Origin: Acidimicrobiales bacterium
GTDB taxonomy: Bacteria > Actinomycetota > Acidimicrobiia > Acidimicrobiales > VFJN01
Assembly: GCA_030681555.1 (NCBI GenBank)
Contig: JAUXRW010000094.1
Location: forward strand, 1 to 36,842
DNA length: 36,842 bases
Direction: 5' to 3'
This document shows, in pieces, positions 36,463-36,842 of this stretch (the stretch's first letter is position 1; every line of letters begins with the position of its first letter). The translations under genes and the position numbers were made by a program. The notes under the pieces are model-generated. The model was not told the origin of the DNA and did not search any database. It saw only the letters and a list, made by a program, of their open reading frames with translations.

Positions 36463-36842
36463 ATGTTCGGACGCGACAAGACCCGCCTCGTGGACGCCTC
36501 GGAGGCCCTGCCGGGCCGGGGCGAGCCGATGTCCGTGCCGGAGCGCCACCACGTGCTCGGCACCTCCCTCACGGGGCCCTTCCCCGAGGGATCCCGGCAG
36601 GCCGTCTTCGGGATGGGCTGCTTCTGGGGCGCCGAGCGGAAGTTCTGGGAGCTCGACGGCGTGATCACCACGGCGGCCGGCTACGCCGGCGGGAGCACGC
36701 CCAACCCCACCTACGAGGAGACGTGCAGCGGGCGCACCGGGCACACCGAGGTCGTCCTCGTCGTCTACGACCCTGAGCGCGTGTCCTACGACACGCTCCT
36801 GGCCACGTTCTGGGAGAACCACGACCCCACCCAGGGCATGCG
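36463..36842 (+). CDS. msrA: Peptide methionine sulfoxide reductase MsrA, 3'-truncated by the window edge
   Basis: The first 126 residues are present and the frame is open at the right edge. The catalytic Cys lies in [53 protein letters not shown] and [11 protein letters not shown] are standard MsrA blocks (quoted here abridged in sense, continuous in the gene). About 50 residues preceding the Cys, including VPERHHVLG, match the longer N terminus of the MsrA type common in actinobacteria. The protein reduces the S-form of methionine sulfoxide in proteins, using thioredoxin. The ATG sits 6 bases after a TAGCCT -10 box. About 80-90 residues should lie beyond the window, including any resolving cysteines. 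Confidence 0.95.
   Translation, partial: MFGRDKTRLVDASEALPGRGEPMSVPERHHVLGTSLTGPFPEGSRQAVFGMGCFWGAERKFWELDGVITTAAGYAGGSTPNPTYEETCSGRTGHTEVVLVVYDPERVSYDTLLATFWENHDPTQGM

Overview
This is a very GC-rich window whose gene content and signals fit an actinobacterium, most likely of the class Acidimicrobiia. That placement is an inference from gene families such as DUF6458, GAF-ANTAR, an ergothioneine operon, a long-form acyl-CoA dehydrogenase and a SAM riboswitch upstream of metX. It is also supported by many GTG starts and by -10 boxes of the form TAnnnT lying 6-7 bases before start codons. No phage, insertion sequence, CRISPR array or rRNA is visible. The window is mostly chromosomal housekeeping and metabolism.

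Layout. 1-2.7 kb: the end of a pirin gene, a small DUF6458 membrane protein, a large hairpin, a limonene-epoxide-hydrolase-like enzyme, a frameshifted GAF-ANTAR regulator and tRNA-Cys. 3.1-5.0 kb: a cyclopropane-fatty-acid-synthase-like methyltransferase translationally coupled to a cupin. 5.0-8.0 kb: a bioA-bioF-bioD operon on the minus strand, then tRNA-Gly with a clear promoter and terminator. 8.4-15.6 kb: a tightly overlapping four-gene locus for a branched-chain-amino-acid-type (Liv/HAAT) ABC transporter. Its two permeases are fused into one protein, its two ATPases are fused into another, and its binding protein is membrane-anchored with an extra beta-type domain. The first gene encodes an unrecognised secreted, membrane-anchored protein.

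15.6-18.1 kb: a DUF4202 protein, a conserved small protein, a Thr-rich membrane-anchored protein, an Fpg-family DNA glycosylase and a decayed enoyl-CoA hydratase fragment. 18.2-22.4 kb: a metX-metB-like methionine pair behind a SAM-I/IV-type riboswitch, whose -10 box overlaps the stop codon of an orphan N6-adenine DNA methyltransferase. 22.6-24.4 kb: a DEAD-box RNA helicase and a glutathione peroxidase. 24.5-27.1 kb: a coupled three-gene operon (PhyH-type dioxygenase, DUF7065/DUF7064 lipocalin-like protein, beta-lactamase-fold hydrolase) of unknown pathway.

27.1-33.4 kb: a long acyl-CoA dehydrogenase with a palindrome over its promoter, then a complete egtA-egtB-egtC-egtD ergothioneine operon preceded by a 26-codon small ORF with a strong ribosome binding site. 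33.5-36.8 kb: a UvrD-like helicase with an HRDC domain and an unassigned N-terminal domain, and the 5' end of msrA. Ergothioneine synthesis, glutathione-peroxidase-like activity and MsrA together make the right half rich in oxidative-stress functions.

The strongest items for a second look are the condensed Liv transporter locus, the SAM riboswitch with its alternative pairing and promoter/stop overlap, the egt leader ORF, the PhyH-DUF7064-hydrolase operon and the window-wide leaderless promoter pattern. I do not see one unambiguous undescribed defence or mobile system.
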